A stretch of DNA of 64,000 nucleotides from Streptomonospora salina (GTDB lineage Bacteria > Actinomycetota > Actinomycetes > Streptosporangiales > Streptosporangiaceae): positions 434,001-498,000 of the forward strand of contig NZ_JACHLY010000002.1 in NCBI RefSeq assembly GCF_014204715.1, given 5' to 3'. The notes beneath the pieces were generated by a model that was not told the origin of the DNA, did no database searches, and saw only the letters and a program-made list of their open reading frames with translations. Each line of letters opens with the position of its first letter. Within the stretch, counting starts at the first letter, position 1. The position numbers were made by a program, and so were the translations under genes. Below, in pieces: positions 19,067-29,100 of the stretch.

Positions 19067-20419
19067 ATGCAGGAGCTTCGCCTCGCCGCCGTCAGTGAGG
19101 ACGGCACTTACCTGGTATTGGCGAGTGCCGGTCGCGGGACCCGTTTCACGCTGCCCGTCGACGACCGTCTCCGCGCCGCCGTGCGCGGACAGTTCTCCCG
19201 GCTCGGCCAGGACGAGATCGAAGTGGAGAATCCGTTGCGCCCCAAGGAAATCCAGGCCCGGATCCGCTCTGGCGAGACAGCCGAGACGATCGCGGACCTC
19301 TCCGGAATCCCGATCGAGCGCGTCCGCTGGTTCGAGAGCCCTGTGCTCCAGGAGCGCGAGTACGTCGCCCAGCAGGCGCAGCGGGCCTCGGTCCGGCGCC
19401 AGGGCGAATCCGCTCCCGGCCCCGTACTGGGCGACCTGATCGCCGAGCGCATCGGCCAGCACCAGCTGGAGACCGGCGATGCGGTCTGGGACTCCTGGAA
19501 GCGCGAGGACGGCACCTGGCAGCTGCGGCTGATCTTCTACGCGGGCGGCGAAGAGCGCGCGGCCCACTGGATCTATGAGCCGCGCCGCCGCTCGGTCACC
19601 CCGGCCGACGGGGAGGCCGTGCGCTTCCTCACGCGCGAGGCCGACGAGCCGCTGGATCTGGGGCCGGGAAGCGCGAACGTGACCCCCTTCGTCCCGCGGC
19701 GCCAGGGGTCGGCACCCGAGTCGCGCCCGGAGCCGCCGCGGCCCGAGCCGGGCCGGCCCGACGGGCGCACGCAGGAGCCCGGGCTGCGCACCGCGCCGAC
19801 CGATCCCCCGCGCAGCGAAGAGCCGCCCGCGCCGGCCGCCCCTGCGGCGTCGGCGCCGTCGGGGGCTCCCGACCGGCCGGCGCCGGCCGGTCCGCCGGAG
19901 CGGTCCGCCCCGGCACGCACCCGCATCACGCCCGATCGCGCCGTGCCGCCGGCGCAGGACGCGGCGCCGCAGCCCGCCGCCGCGCGGCAGCAGCGCGAGG
20001 AGGGCCCCGCTCCCGTGCCGGAGGCGCCCGCAGCCGGGAGCGACCCGGCCGCTCCCCCCGCGTCGGCCGAGGCCCCCGAACGCCCCGGCGATCCGGAGCG
20101 GTCCGAGCGCCCTGATCCGCCCGAACAGCCCCAGCAGCAACCGGAACCGTCCGAGCGGCGCGGTGCGGGGCGCGCCGCGCTGCAGAGCCCCGCACCGCCC
20201 GCCGCCCAGCGCCCGGATCCCGTTCCGGCGAGCGCACCCGAGCAGGACGATTCGCAGGAGCTGCCCTCGGGTCGGCGTCCGGAGCCGCCGGTTTCGGCCG
20301 CGGCCGCCGGAACGGGCGCACCCGGCGGCGGTTCGGCGTCCCGCCGCAAGGGCCGCGGCCGCCGGGCCTCGGTGCCGTCGTGGGACGAGATCATGTTCGG
20401 CTCCAAGAAGTCCGACTAG
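19067..20419 (+). CDS. sepH: septation protein SepH
   Basis: A 450-residue actinobacterial cell-division protein that binds FtsZ and stimulates its assembly in sporulating hyphae. The N-terminal DUF3071 domain (MQELRLAAVSEDGTYLVLAS, RFTLPVDDRLRAAVRGQ) contains a helix-turn-helix-like segment (AETIADLSGIPIERVRWFE) needed for FtsZ interaction. It is followed by VLGDLIAERIGQHQ and WDSWKREDGTWQLRLIFYAG. Residues ~210-430 are a long Pro/Ala/Glu-rich disordered linker, ending in a short basic, conserved tail (RRKGRGRRASVPSWDEIMFG). AAGGGAGGG precedes the ATG. Confidence 0.96.
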   Translation: MQELRLAAVSEDGTYLVLASAGRGTRFTLPVDDRLRAAVRGQFSRLGQDEIEVENPLRPKEIQARIRSGETAETIADLSGIPIERVRWFESPVLQEREYVAQQAQRASVRRQGESAPGPVLGDLIAERIGQHQLETGDAVWDSWKREDGTWQLRLIFYAGGEERAAHWIYEPRRRSVTPADGEAVRFLTREADEPLDLGPGSANVTPFVPRRQGSAPESRPEPPRPEPGRPDGRTQEPGLRTAPTDPPRSEEPPAPAAPAASAPSGAPDRPAPAGPPERSAPARTRITPDRAVPPAQDAAPQPAAARQQREEGPAPVPEAPAAGSDPAAPPASAEAPERPGDPERSERPDPPEQPQQQPEPSERRGAGRAALQSPAPPAAQRPDPVPASAPEQDDSQELPSGRRPEPPVSAAAAGTGAPGGGSASRRKGRGRRASVPSWDEIMFGSKKSD

Positions 20420-20575
20420 GGCTTCGCCGGCGGGGTCCGGCCGCACCGCGCGCGACCGCCGGGGGATGCGCCGCGCCGACCGGCGGAGCGGATCGGGGCG
20501 TCTGTGCGCGCCGAGCCGCCGGGCGGTCCCGGAGGGATCCCGGCGTGCCTCGCGCACCCGATCACGCCCGGCCGG

Positions 20576-22282
20576 TCAGGCGTTCCGGTCGGTGTCGTCG
20601 AGGAAGGGCCGGACCATCTCCGGGGTGACGCCGTGCGCGAAGGCCACCGACGCGCCGAAGCCCGCGTCGATCGCGGAGTAGCCGCCGCTGCCCGCGCCCA
20701 CCGACACCTCCAGATCGGCCAGCCCGACCCGGCGCTGGAACAGCGTCTGCTTCCAGTTCCAGCCGATGATGGCGTCGCGCACCACCACGGCCTGGACGCG
20801 CCGCAGCGACCCCGACCGCACACTGACCCGGTACCCGTCGTCGCCGTGGCCCAGTGACCGGTACCGGTCCAGCCCCAGCGGCACGCCCAGCACCGCCGGC
20901 ACCACGAGTACACCGGCCACCCAGGGCGGGGCGACGAACGCGGCCACGGCGGCCGCGAGCGCGAACGGCGCCACCGCGCGGAACAGCCGCCGCCACAGCG
21001 CGGCCCGCGGATGGCGCGTGAGGGAACCGCTGAACGGCGCCAGGGCCCGCTGCAGGACCGCCTCCACACGCGAGCGCGGTCCGGCCGGCATCAGCATGGC
21101 GCGGGTCGCGGTCTGTCCCAGACCGGTGACGATGGCGCGCAGGTGCACGGCCGAGCGCGTCCGCTCCAGCGGGTTGTCGACCAGTTCATGTCCGCGGATG
21201 CGGCGCTTCTCCAGGGTCACGCTCTGGCGCGTGAGCAACCCGCGCTCGGCGACCAGCGTGTCGCCGCGCCGGAGCAGCGTGAAGCGCCAGTGGGTGACGG
21301 CGTAGGAGACCACCGCGAACAGCGGCATGGCGACCAGAAGCAGGAACGCCAGCACGGCCGCGGCGGCGGCCAGCAGCGAGACGGCCGCGTCGGCGGCCCA
21401 CAGGTAGAGCTCGTAGGCGGTGTCTCCGCTCTGCTCGCCCAGGCCCTGGCTGACGACGCCGACCAGCGTGGCCAGGGCGACGAAGGGCGTCATCAGATAG
21501 CCCAGGCTGAGCACGGAGTAGAAGTACCAGCCCGCCGGCATGGTGAAGTAGACCTCGGTGTCCTCGGCGTCCCCGGCCGGTGCGGCGGGTCCGGGCTCAC
21601 CGGAGGCGTCCGCGCCGACCGGCGCGGACGGCCCGCCGCCGCTGAGGTCGGCGCGCCGCTGCAGCAGGACCCGGCGCAGGCGTTCGGCCTCGCCCGCCGC
21701 GACGGCGTCGAGCTTGCCCTCTTCGCTGCCTCCTCCCCCGGCCGCGGCCTCGATCTTGACGACGGCCAGGCCGAGCATGCGGTGCAGCGGGTTGGAGCTG
21801 ATGTCGACGCCGCGGATGCGCTCCAGGGGGATGGAGCGGCGCGAGCGGTTGATCAGGCCGCGTCGGATCTCCAGGCTTTCGGAACCGACCTGGTAGCGCA
21901 GCGTGTACCAGGTGAGCAGCCCGCTGAGGACCATCGCGACGAGGGCGACCCCTGCCCCGCCCAGCATCCAGGGGTTGAAGCTGTAGGTACCGGCGATCAC
22001 CGCGATGAGGACGGGGACGATGTAGCTGCGCAGGTAGTTGACGGGGGCGGTGACCAGGGTCAGCGGGCTGAGCCGGTAGGCGGGCTCGGCCTCGGGCCCG
22101 GAAGCGGAGGCGTCCGGCGGATGGCCGTAGGGCCCGGCGGCCGGCCCGGATCCCGCGGGCGGCGGGTCCGGTGCGGGCGGCTCCGCGGGGACGGGACCGC
22201 CGTCGCGGTCCGATCCGCCGCCGGGCGCGGCGCCCCCGCCGACGCCCGGACGGGGCTCCTCGTACGGACCGTTCTCGCTCAT
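20576..22282 (-). CDS. YdbT-like bacterial PH (bPH2) domain membrane protein
   Basis: A 568-residue membrane protein with a Pro/Gly-rich disordered N-terminus (1-70), paired hydrophobic helices near 80-130, then a bPH2 domain (YQVGSESLEIRRGLINRSR, RSIPLERIRGVDISSNPLHRMLGLAVVKIEAAAG). A second pair of helices and two further bPH2-like repeats follow (RRGDTLVAERGLLTRQSVTLEKRRIRG and VRSGSLRRVQAVVVRDAIIGWNW). This matches Bacillus YdbT. The smaller partner starts upstream and is separated by only 64 bp, so the two form an operon. YdbS/YdbT are reported to protect against certain bacteriocins, but the general role is unclear. Confidence 0.88.
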   Translation of the reverse strand: MSENGPYEEPRPGVGGGAAPGGGSDRDGGPVPAEPPAPDPPPAGSGPAAGPYGHPPDASASGPEAEPAYRLSPLTLVTAPVNYLRSYIVPVLIAVIAGTYSFNPWMLGGAGVALVAMVLSGLLTWYTLRYQVGSESLEIRRGLINRSRRSIPLERIRGVDISSNPLHRMLGLAVVKIEAAAGGGGSEEGKLDAVAAGEAERLRRVLLQRRADLSGGGPSAPVGADASGEPGPAAPAGDAEDTEVYFTMPAGWYFYSVLSLGYLMTPFVALATLVGVVSQGLGEQSGDTAYELYLWAADAAVSLLAAAAAVLAFLLLVAMPLFAVVSYAVTHWRFTLLRRGDTLVAERGLLTRQSVTLEKRRIRGHELVDNPLERTRSAVHLRAIVTGLGQTATRAMLMPAGPRSRVEAVLQRALAPFSGSLTRHPRAALWRRLFRAVAPFALAAAVAAFVAPPWVAGVLVVPAVLGVPLGLDRYRSLGHGDDGYRVSVRSGSLRRVQAVVVRDAIIGWNWKQTLFQRRVGLADLEVSVGAGSGGYSAIDAGFGASVAFAHGVTPEMVRPFLDDTDRNA

Positions 22283-22346
22283 CAGGCTCCTCCGATGGGC
22301 CCGGCGGCGGGAGCGCCGGGGCGCCGGCCCGCCGTGCGGGCGGGGG

Positions 22347-22868
22347 TCACGTGGCGTCGTCGCGCAGTTCGGCGGCGCGTTGGGCCAGCTCCTCGGAGAT
22401 CCGCTGGGCGTCGGCGGCGGCCAGGCCTTCGATGGTGGAGGACCCGGCGTGCGAGGCGGTCTGCACCTCCAGCGTGGCGACGCCGAACATCCGCTCCATC
22501 CAACCCTGGCGGTGGTCGACGGTCTGGATGCGGCTGACCGGAACCAGCTGCCACTGGCGGCTGAACCAGCCGCTGCGGGTGTAGACCACGTCGGCGGTGA
22601 TCTCCCAGCGGTGCACGCGGTAGCGCCACTGCGGCACGATCACCACACGCGCGAGGGCGTAGACACCGTAGAGGACCACCAGCCACCACGCGTTGCGCAG
22701 CGCCCACTCGGGCACCCAGTCCCACCATGCGAGCCGCAGGGCCCATACCGCCGCGCTGAGCAGCGCGGCGGTGACCGCCGAGCCGATCGCGGCCTGCAGG
22801 GTCCACAGCCGCACCGCTTTCCGCGACACACGGTGGGTGGGGGGTCTCAAACGCGTCGTCGTCGCCAC
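22347..22868 (-). CDS. YdbS-like bacterial PH (bPH2) domain membrane protein
   Basis: A 173-residue protein with a basic N-terminus, two adjacent membrane helices (AIGSAVTAALLSAAVWALRL and WWLVVLYGVYALARVVIV) and one bPH2 domain: YRVHRWEITADVVYTRSGWF, QWQLVPVSRIQTVDHRQGW and LEVQTASHAGSSTIEGL. This is the YdbS partner of the larger bPH2 protein encoded directly downstream. Translation probably starts at GTG 22868; a longer frame adds non-conserved residues. The promoter should lie in the divergent region shared with the ABC exporter. Confidence 0.88.
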   Translation of the reverse strand: MATTTRLRPPTHRVSRKAVRLWTLQAAIGSAVTAALLSAAVWALRLAWWDWVPEWALRNAWWLVVLYGVYALARVVIVPQWRYRVHRWEITADVVYTRSGWFSRQWQLVPVSRIQTVDHRQGWMERMFGVATLEVQTASHAGSSTIEGLAAADAQRISEELAQRAAELRDDAT

Positions 22869-23028
22869 ACCACCGAGTCTAGGGGCCGCCGTCGCACCGA
22901 TCACAGCAGCGGCCGCGCACCGGGCGCGGGAGATACCGGCCCGCCGGGCCGTCCCGGGAAAACCCGGGGCCCGCGCGGTGTTGCACCGAGAGCGTCCGTC
23001 GGCCGGGACGCGGACTGTGCGAACCGCG

Positions 23029-23065
23029 TGTCAGCCGGGTCGGCCGGTTGTCAGCGGTTTGTCAG
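23029..23065 (+). promoter_or_regulatory. TGTCAG direct repeats
   Basis: Three copies of TGTCAG at 23029, 23049 and 23060. The last two belong to GTTGTCAGCGGTTTGTCAGT with 11-bp spacing, the geometry of tandem OmpR-family sites. The regulator is unknown. Confidence 0.35.
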
Positions 23066-23123
23066 TACCCGGCCCGACACTGGCGGCGTGGCCACGTCGT
23101 CGGGGGCACCGGGACGCCCGTGC

Positions 23124-23139
23124 TAGAACGGGTGTTCGA
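23124..23139 (+). promoter_or_regulatory. LexA-like SOS box
   Basis: TAGAACGGGTGTTCGA fits the actinobacterial LexA consensus TCGAAC-N4-GTTCGA with one mismatch. It lies 130 bp upstream of the drug-exporter ATPase start, a usual operator distance. Confidence 0.45.
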
Positions 23140-23268
23140 GGAAACGGCGCGGATCCGCAGAAAGCGGGCCGTGCCGTCGCCGCCGCGATCCGTGCGCACC
23201 CAGCCGGCTGCGCTGGAATCCGGTGTCGCCCGTCCGCCGGACGGGTTTGCATCCCCAAAGGAGATTCG

Positions 23269-24258
23269 ATGACTGACGCCATCCGGGCGGAGGGTCTGGT
23301 CAAGAGGTTCAAGGGGCAGACCGCCCTCGGCGGGGTCGACCTCACCGCGCGCACCGGGGCCGTCCTCGGTGTCCTCGGACCCAACGGGTCGGGCAAGACG
23401 ACCACCGTACGCATCCTGGCGACCCTGCTGCAGCCCGACGCCGGCCGCGCCACGGTCGGCGGCTACGACGTGGCGCGCGAACCGCACCAGGTGCGCCGCC
23501 AGATCGGGCTCACCGGCCAGTACGCCGCGGTCGACGAAGACCTCAGCGGCACGCAGAACCTCGTGCTCATCGCGCGGCTGCTGGGCTTCTCGCGGGCGGC
23601 GGCACGCGCCCGCTCCGCCGAGCTCCTGGAGCACTTCGTCCTGTCCTTCGCCGCCGACCGCCCGGCCAAGACCTATTCGGGGGGTATGCGCCGCCGCCTG
23701 GACCTGGCCGCCAGCCTGGTGGGCCGGCCTGCGCTGCTGTACTTGGACGAGCCCACCACCGGTCTCGACCCCCACAGCCGCAACGAGCTGTGGGACGTGG
23801 TGCGCTCGCTGGTGGGCGACGGCGTCACGGTGCTGCTGACCACGCAGTACCTCGAAGAAGCCGACCAGCTGGCCGACGACATCGCGGTACTGGACCGGGG
23901 CGAGGTCATCAGCCGGGGCACCCCCGACGAGCTCAAGGCGCGCGCCGGCGCCCAGGTCCTGCAGGTGCGGCCGGTGGAGTCGGCACGGTTGGAGCGCGTC
24001 GGCCGCATCGTGGAAGCCGTCACCGCATCGGAGGTCCGTACCGGTGAGGGCGCGGCCAACGCCTCGGTCACCGACTCCGCCGTCATGCCCGAGGTCGTGC
24101 GCCGTCTCGACGACGAGGGCATCGAGGTGTCGGAGCTGACCCTGCGCAGGCCCAGCCTGGACGAGGTGTTCCTGGCCCTGACGGGCCGCACCGCCCAGAC
24201 CGGCACCGCCGACGACGGCGCCGCGGGCGCCGCGGAGACCGAGAGGACCCCAGCATGA
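23269..24258 (+). CDS. DrrA-like drug-export ABC transporter ATPase
   Basis: A 329-residue ATPase of the daunorubicin-resistance (DrrA) group. Walker A GPNGSGKTTT, Q-loop TGQYAAVDEDLSGTQN, ABC signature YSGGMRRRLDLA, Walker B LLYLDEPTTGLD and switch His replaced by Gln in LLTTQYLEEADQLAD, the last a hallmark of DrrA-type ATPases. The C-terminal extension with EVSELTLRRPSLDEVFLALTG is also typical. AAAGGAG precedes the ATG. The stop overlaps the permease start by four bases. The pair likely exports a hydrophobic drug or toxin, and an upstream LexA-like box hints at DNA-damage induction. Confidence 0.95.
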   Translation: MTDAIRAEGLVKRFKGQTALGGVDLTARTGAVLGVLGPNGSGKTTTVRILATLLQPDAGRATVGGYDVAREPHQVRRQIGLTGQYAAVDEDLSGTQNLVLIARLLGFSRAAARARSAELLEHFVLSFAADRPAKTYSGGMRRRLDLAASLVGRPALLYLDEPTTGLDPHSRNELWDVVRSLVGDGVTVLLTTQYLEEADQLADDIAVLDRGEVISRGTPDELKARAGAQVLQVRPVESARLERVGRIVEAVTASEVRTGEGAANASVTDSAVMPEVVRRLDDEGIEVSELTLRRPSLDEVFLALTGRTAQTGTADDGAAGAAETERTPA

Positions 24259-25085
24259 GCGCCGTGGACACCGCAGACCGGGCCGGCGGCACGACCGCCG
24301 CCCCCGTGGTCACACCGCGGATCACCCCGTTGTCGGCAGCCCAGCACGGGGCCCTGCTGACCTGGCGGAGCCTGCTGAAGATCAAGCGCAACCCCGAGGA
24401 GATCCTCGGGCTGACGTTCATGCCGCTGATGTTCGTCGCGTTGTTCGTGTTCGTCTTCGGTGAGGCGATGATGGGCGACTGGCAGGCCTACCGCGACCTG
24501 ATCACGCCGGGGATCATCGCCCAGTCGGTCATCTTCGCCACCATCGGCACCGGGGTCGCGCTGAACACCGACATCGAGAAGGGCATCTTCGACCGCTTCC
24601 GGTCGCTGCCCGTCGCCCGGTCGGCGCCGCTGATCGGCGCCATCCTGGGCGACCTGGTGCGGTACCTGCTGACGGTGGTCATGGTGCTGCTGGTGGCGCT
24701 GGCGATCGGCTACCGGCCCGAGGGCGGGGTGGTCGGCGTCGTGGCGGCGGTCGCGGTGGTGATGTCGTTCGCCTTCGCGCTGTGCTGGCTGTCGGCGTTC
24801 ATGGGCATGCTGCTGCGCACTCCCATGGCCGTGAACATCTTCGGTTCGGTGTGGATGTTCCCGCTGACCTTCGGCAGCTCGGCGTTCGTGCCCACCGACC
24901 GGATGCCGGGGTTCATGCAGACGTTCGCCGAGATCAACCCGGTCACCCATGTGATCGACGCGATGCGCGCCCTGCTCTCGGGCGAGCCCGCCGGCGGGCC
25001 GCTGCTGTGGGTGCTGGGGTGGGTCGTCGCGATCAGCGCCGTGTTCTTCCCGCTGGCCACCCGGGCCTACCGGCGCCGCACCTGA
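24255..25085 (+). CDS. DrrB-like ABC-2 permease
   Basis: A 276-residue ABC-2 type permease with six membrane segments, coupled to the preceding ATPase by an ATGA overlap. Recognisable features: the cytosolic start AAQHGALLTWRSLLKIKRNPEE, the first helix LGLTFMPLMFVALFVFVFG, then DLITPGIIAQSVIFATIGTG, IEKGIFDRFRSLPVARSAP, and the late GSSAFVPTDRMPGFMQTFAEINPVT common in DrrB proteins. Two such subunits and two ATPases would form the exporter. Confidence 0.95.
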   Translation: MSAVDTADRAGGTTAAPVVTPRITPLSAAQHGALLTWRSLLKIKRNPEEILGLTFMPLMFVALFVFVFGEAMMGDWQAYRDLITPGIIAQSVIFATIGTGVALNTDIEKGIFDRFRSLPVARSAPLIGAILGDLVRYLLTVVMVLLVALAIGYRPEGGVVGVVAAVAVVMSFAFALCWLSAFMGMLLRTPMAVNIFGSVWMFPLTFGSSAFVPTDRMPGFMQTFAEINPVTHVIDAMRALLSGEPAGGPLLWVLGWVVAISAVFFPLATRAYRRRT

Positions 25086-25229
25086 GGCCGGCGCCGGCCG
25101 CCCGCCCGGTTCCCGCAGGTGCGGCGCGATCGCGGGAACCGTGTGCCGCCGGCGCGCATCCAAGCCACCGAACACCGCGCCCGACCGGGGTCGGGCGCGA
25201 CGCGGCTCCCCCACGACCGGAAGGACACC

Positions 25230-26021
25230 ATGGGCATCAAGCGCATCCTCGCCGCCTTCGGCATCGGCGGCCCCAGCGTCGACACGGTGGTGACCCAGCC
25301 CCACACGCGGCCCGGCGGGCACCTGGAGGGCTACATCGACCTGGCCGGAGGCGAGGTCGACGCCGACATCGACGAGATCGCGCTGTCGCTCGCCACCCGG
25401 GTCGAAGTCGAGGTCGGCGACCACGAGGGCCAGGTCACCCGCGAGGTCTCGCGGGTCCCCGTCTGCGGGCCGTTCCGGCTGGCGGCGGGCGAGAGCCGGC
25501 ACATCCCCTTCACCTACCCCGTGTCGTACCAGGCTCCGCTGACCGACGCGGGCGGGCATCCGCTTCCCGGCGCCATGCTCGGGCTGAGCACCGATGTGGT
25601 GATCGGCGGCGCACCCGACAAGGGCGACCTCGACCCGGTACGCGTCTCCCCGCTCCCGGCGCAGGACCGCGTGCTGGAGGCGGCGCACCGGCTCGGATTC
25701 GTCCTGTTCAAGACCGACGTCGAACAGGGCCGGCTGCAGGGCACGCGCCAGGAGTTCCCGATGTACCAGGAGCTGGAGTTCCGACCGGCCCCGCAGTTCA
25801 AACGCGGAATGAGCGAGATGGAGCTCTGGTTCGTCGCCGACCGTGAGGGCGTCGACGTCGTCATCGAAGCCGACAAGCGCGGCGGCCTGTTCACCGAGAG
25901 CCAGGACCGCTTCGCCCGGTTCCGGATGGGCCACGCCGATGCCGAGCAGCCGGGCGACTGGGCGCCCGTGCTCGCCGAGACCGTCGAGTCGATGCTGCAG
26001 CGCCGCGGGATCTTCGGCTAG
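25230..26021 (+). CDS. Spo0M-family sporulation protein
   Basis: A 263-residue arrestin-like protein of the SpoOM family: MGIKRILAAFGIGGPSVDTV start, GGHLEGYIDLAGGEVDADID, HIPFTYPVSYQAPLT, QEFPMYQELEFRP and EMELWFVADREGVDVVIEADKRGG. Spo0M in Bacillus influences sporulation through the phosphorelay. In actinomycetes its role is not established. GGAAGGACACC is the ribosome-binding site. It stands alone, 145 bp after the ABC permease, and is convergent with the large BTAD regulator. Confidence 0.93.
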   Translation: MGIKRILAAFGIGGPSVDTVVTQPHTRPGGHLEGYIDLAGGEVDADIDEIALSLATRVEVEVGDHEGQVTREVSRVPVCGPFRLAAGESRHIPFTYPVSYQAPLTDAGGHPLPGAMLGLSTDVVIGGAPDKGDLDPVRVSPLPAQDRVLEAAHRLGFVLFKTDVEQGRLQGTRQEFPMYQELEFRPAPQFKRGMSEMELWFVADREGVDVVIEADKRGGLFTESQDRFARFRMGHADAEQPGDWAPVLAETVESMLQRRGIFG

Positions 26022-26106
26022 CCGGACGGCCGGCCGCGAACCGGCCGCCGCTCGGCCGGCACGGCCGCACCGCAGGACGGGCGGTGCGACCGGGGCCGGG
26101 CGGCGG

Positions 26107-29100
26107 TCACCCGGCGCCCCACGCGCCGCCGGTGGGCGGGGCGCCCCATGCCCTCAGCCAGGCCCCTACCCGGTCGTCGGCTCCGGCCGGGCCGTACTCG
26201 GCGCCGAAACCGTAGGCGCGGTCGAATCCGTCGGCGCCCAGCGCGTCCCGTGCACGCGCCCGGATGCGCGCGACCGCGGGGCCGGCCTCGTTGGCCAGCC
26301 CGCGAACCGATTCCGCGCATCCCAGCAGGACGGCGGCGCGTTCGGGCCACTCCCCGTGCAGCACCTCGGCCAACTGCTCGCATACCTCCGCGCAGGCCAG
26401 CCCGGTCGGCTGCGGGGCGACCATCGCCCAGGCGGCCGCGGCGTGGGCGAGAGCGGCCCGGCGATCGCCCAGCGCCATGGCCGTACGGCTGAGCAGCGCC
26501 AGCCACCCGGGTTCGACCTGCCGGCGCACGATGTCGTTCATCGCGGCGACGTCGGCGCCCAGAGACATCGCGATGTCGTAGGCGGCGGCAGGGTCGCCCG
26601 CGGCGCAGGCGACTTCGGCGTCGCCCACCCGGCAGATCAGGCGGGTCTCGCTGTCGGCGGTCAGTGCGTGGGCCTGCTTGACGGCGCTGCGCGCGGCGTC
26701 GACGCGGCCGGATGCGGCCAGGGCGATGCCGCGGCGGGCCGCGAACTGGGCGCGGGTCGCGCTCAGGCCGATCTCGTCGGCGAGCGCGTCGCCTTCCTCC
26801 AGCAGGTCCATCTCGCGGCCGGCGTCGGTGAAGCGGCCGAGCCCCGCGGCCATGGTCAGGGCGTGGGCGGTGCCCCAGCGGTCCCCGATGGCGCGGAAGC
26901 TGTCGAGGGCCCCGAAGACGCGGTCGCTGCCCTCGGCGCCGCTTCCGGTGTGCAGCGCCAGCAGTCCGCCGAAGAGCCGCGCCGCGGCGCGCACCCAGGG
27001 ATCGGGGTGGTCCGCGGCGGTGCGGTCCAGGCGGGCGATGCGCGCACGGCGGTCGTAGCCGAACATGCCCAGCAGCAGGATGGGCTGCAGCAGCCCCGGG
27101 TGGTCCTCGGGCCGGTCCCCCGATTCGGCCAGCAGCTCTTCGGCGCGCAGCAGGCCCTTGGCGGAGATCTCCTGGTCGGTGATGTCGGCGCCGGCGGAGT
27201 GGACGGCCAGGCAGGCGGCGTAGGCGACGGTGCGCCCGGCGGGCGGGCGGTCTCCGGCGGCGCGCAGCAGCTCGCCGCACCAGCGCACCAGGTCGCTCCA
27301 GGAGTTGCCCATCTGCCAGTACCAGCAGGAGGTGTGGAGCAGGTCGAGGGCGCAGGCGAGGTCGCCGGAGTCGATCGTCCAGCGCAGGGCGGCGGTGAGG
27401 TTGTCGTGCTCCAGGCGCAACCGCTCCAGCCAACCGAGTTGGTCGGGGCCGCGCAGGTGCGGATCGACCCGGGACCACAGCGCGAGCGTGTAGTCGGCGT
27501 GGGCGCGCCGCACGACGGCCTCCTCCCCGCTTTCGGCCAGGCGCTGGGCGCCGTAGGCGCGCACGGTCTCCAGCATCCGGTACCGGGGCTCGCCGCCGTC
27601 GTCGCCGACGTCGGCGCTGACCAGCGACTTGTCTACCAGGGCGAACAGCACCGGCCACACGTCGCGCCCGCCGTCGGAACCCGGCGACCACACGTGCTCG
27701 ACGGCGTCGAGGGCGGCCCCGCCGGCGAAGACCGACAGCCGGTGCAGCAGGGTGCGTTCGTCGCTGTCGAGCAGTTCCCAGCTCCAGTCGACGACGGCCT
27801 GCAGTGTCTGGTGCTGGGGCAGGGCGAACCGGTTGCCGTTGGTGAGCAGGCGGAACCGGTCGGACAACCGGGCCGCCAGGTGGGTCACGGACATCGCCCG
27901 CACACGGGCCGCGGCCAGTTCCAGCGCCAGCGGCAGGCCGTCGAGTTCGCGGCAGATGCGCACCACGTGGGCGGCGTTGTGCTCGCCGACCGTGAACCCG
28001 GGGTCGACGGCGCGGGCGCGTTCGGCGAACAGCCGCACCGCGGCGTAGGCGCCGGCCCGGTCGGCGCCGGCGGTCTCCGGCGGCAACGCGAGCGAGGGGA
28101 CGGCCAGCAGCCGCTCTCCCGCGATCCCGAGGGGTTCGCGGCTGGTGGCCAGCACACGCAACCGGGGGCACCGGGCGAGGAGCCGTTCGGCCGTCTGCGC
28201 GGCGTCGCCGACCAGGTGTTCGCAGTTGTCCAGAATCAGCAGCGCGTCGCGCCCGCCGAGGTGGTCGACGACGCGGTCGAGGACGTCGCCGGTACTCGGG
28301 GGCGCCCCCGACGACAGCGACATTCCCGGAAGTTCGCTCAGCCCCAGTCCGCTCAGCAGCGCGTGGGGGATGTCGGCGCCGTCGCGCAGCGGGGCGAGTT
28401 CGACGAACCACACGCCGCGCTCGGCCGGGGCCGCCGCGTCTTCGACGAAGCGGGATCCCGCCTCGATGGACAGCCGGGTCTTGCCCGCGCCGCCGGGGCC
28501 GATCAGAGTGACCAGGCGTTCGTCGTCCAGCAGCGCACCGACCCGCGCGACCTCGTCCTCGCGGGCGACGAAGCTGGTCAGGACGTGCGGGAGCCGTTTG
28601 ACCGCGCGGGGTTCGGACGTTGGGGGTGCGTCCGGGGCGACCGGTTCGGGGGACGCTGCGGCGGCCGCAGCCGGCTCGTGCGGTGCGGCCGGGGCGGGGC
28701 CCGGACCGGGGGATCCGCCGTGGAGTTCGCCCCGCAGCAGCCGCAGCTGCAGCCGCTGCATATGCGGGGAGGGATCGATGCCCAGGTCCTCGGCGAGGCC
28801 GCGGCGCAGCCGGTCGTAGGCCGTCAGCGCTTCGGCTTGGCGGCCGGCCGCCGCCAGGGCGCACACCAGCAGCTCGGCGGGGCGCTCGTCGTGGGGAGCG
28901 TGCGCCGCCAGGGCTTCGGCTTCGGGCAGCGCGTCGTCGTGGCGTCCCAGGTCCAGTTGCAGGCGCAGGCGTTCCAGCAGGACGGTGCGGTGGGAGGCGT
29001 CCAGGCGCAGCACGGTGTCGCCGGCCGCGCCCGAAGCGCCCAGCTCCGCCAGCGCCGGGCCGCGCCACAGCGCCAGCGCCTGGCCCAGCAGCTCCTCGGC

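Larger units (their letters stand above)
22869..23268. other. divergent regulatory region, PH operon / ABC exporter
   Basis: No gene in 400 bp. It contains a LexA-like site (23124-23139) and spaced TGTCAG repeats (23029-23065), listed separately. AAAGGAG is the ribosome-binding site of the ATPase gene. Confidence 0.65.
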
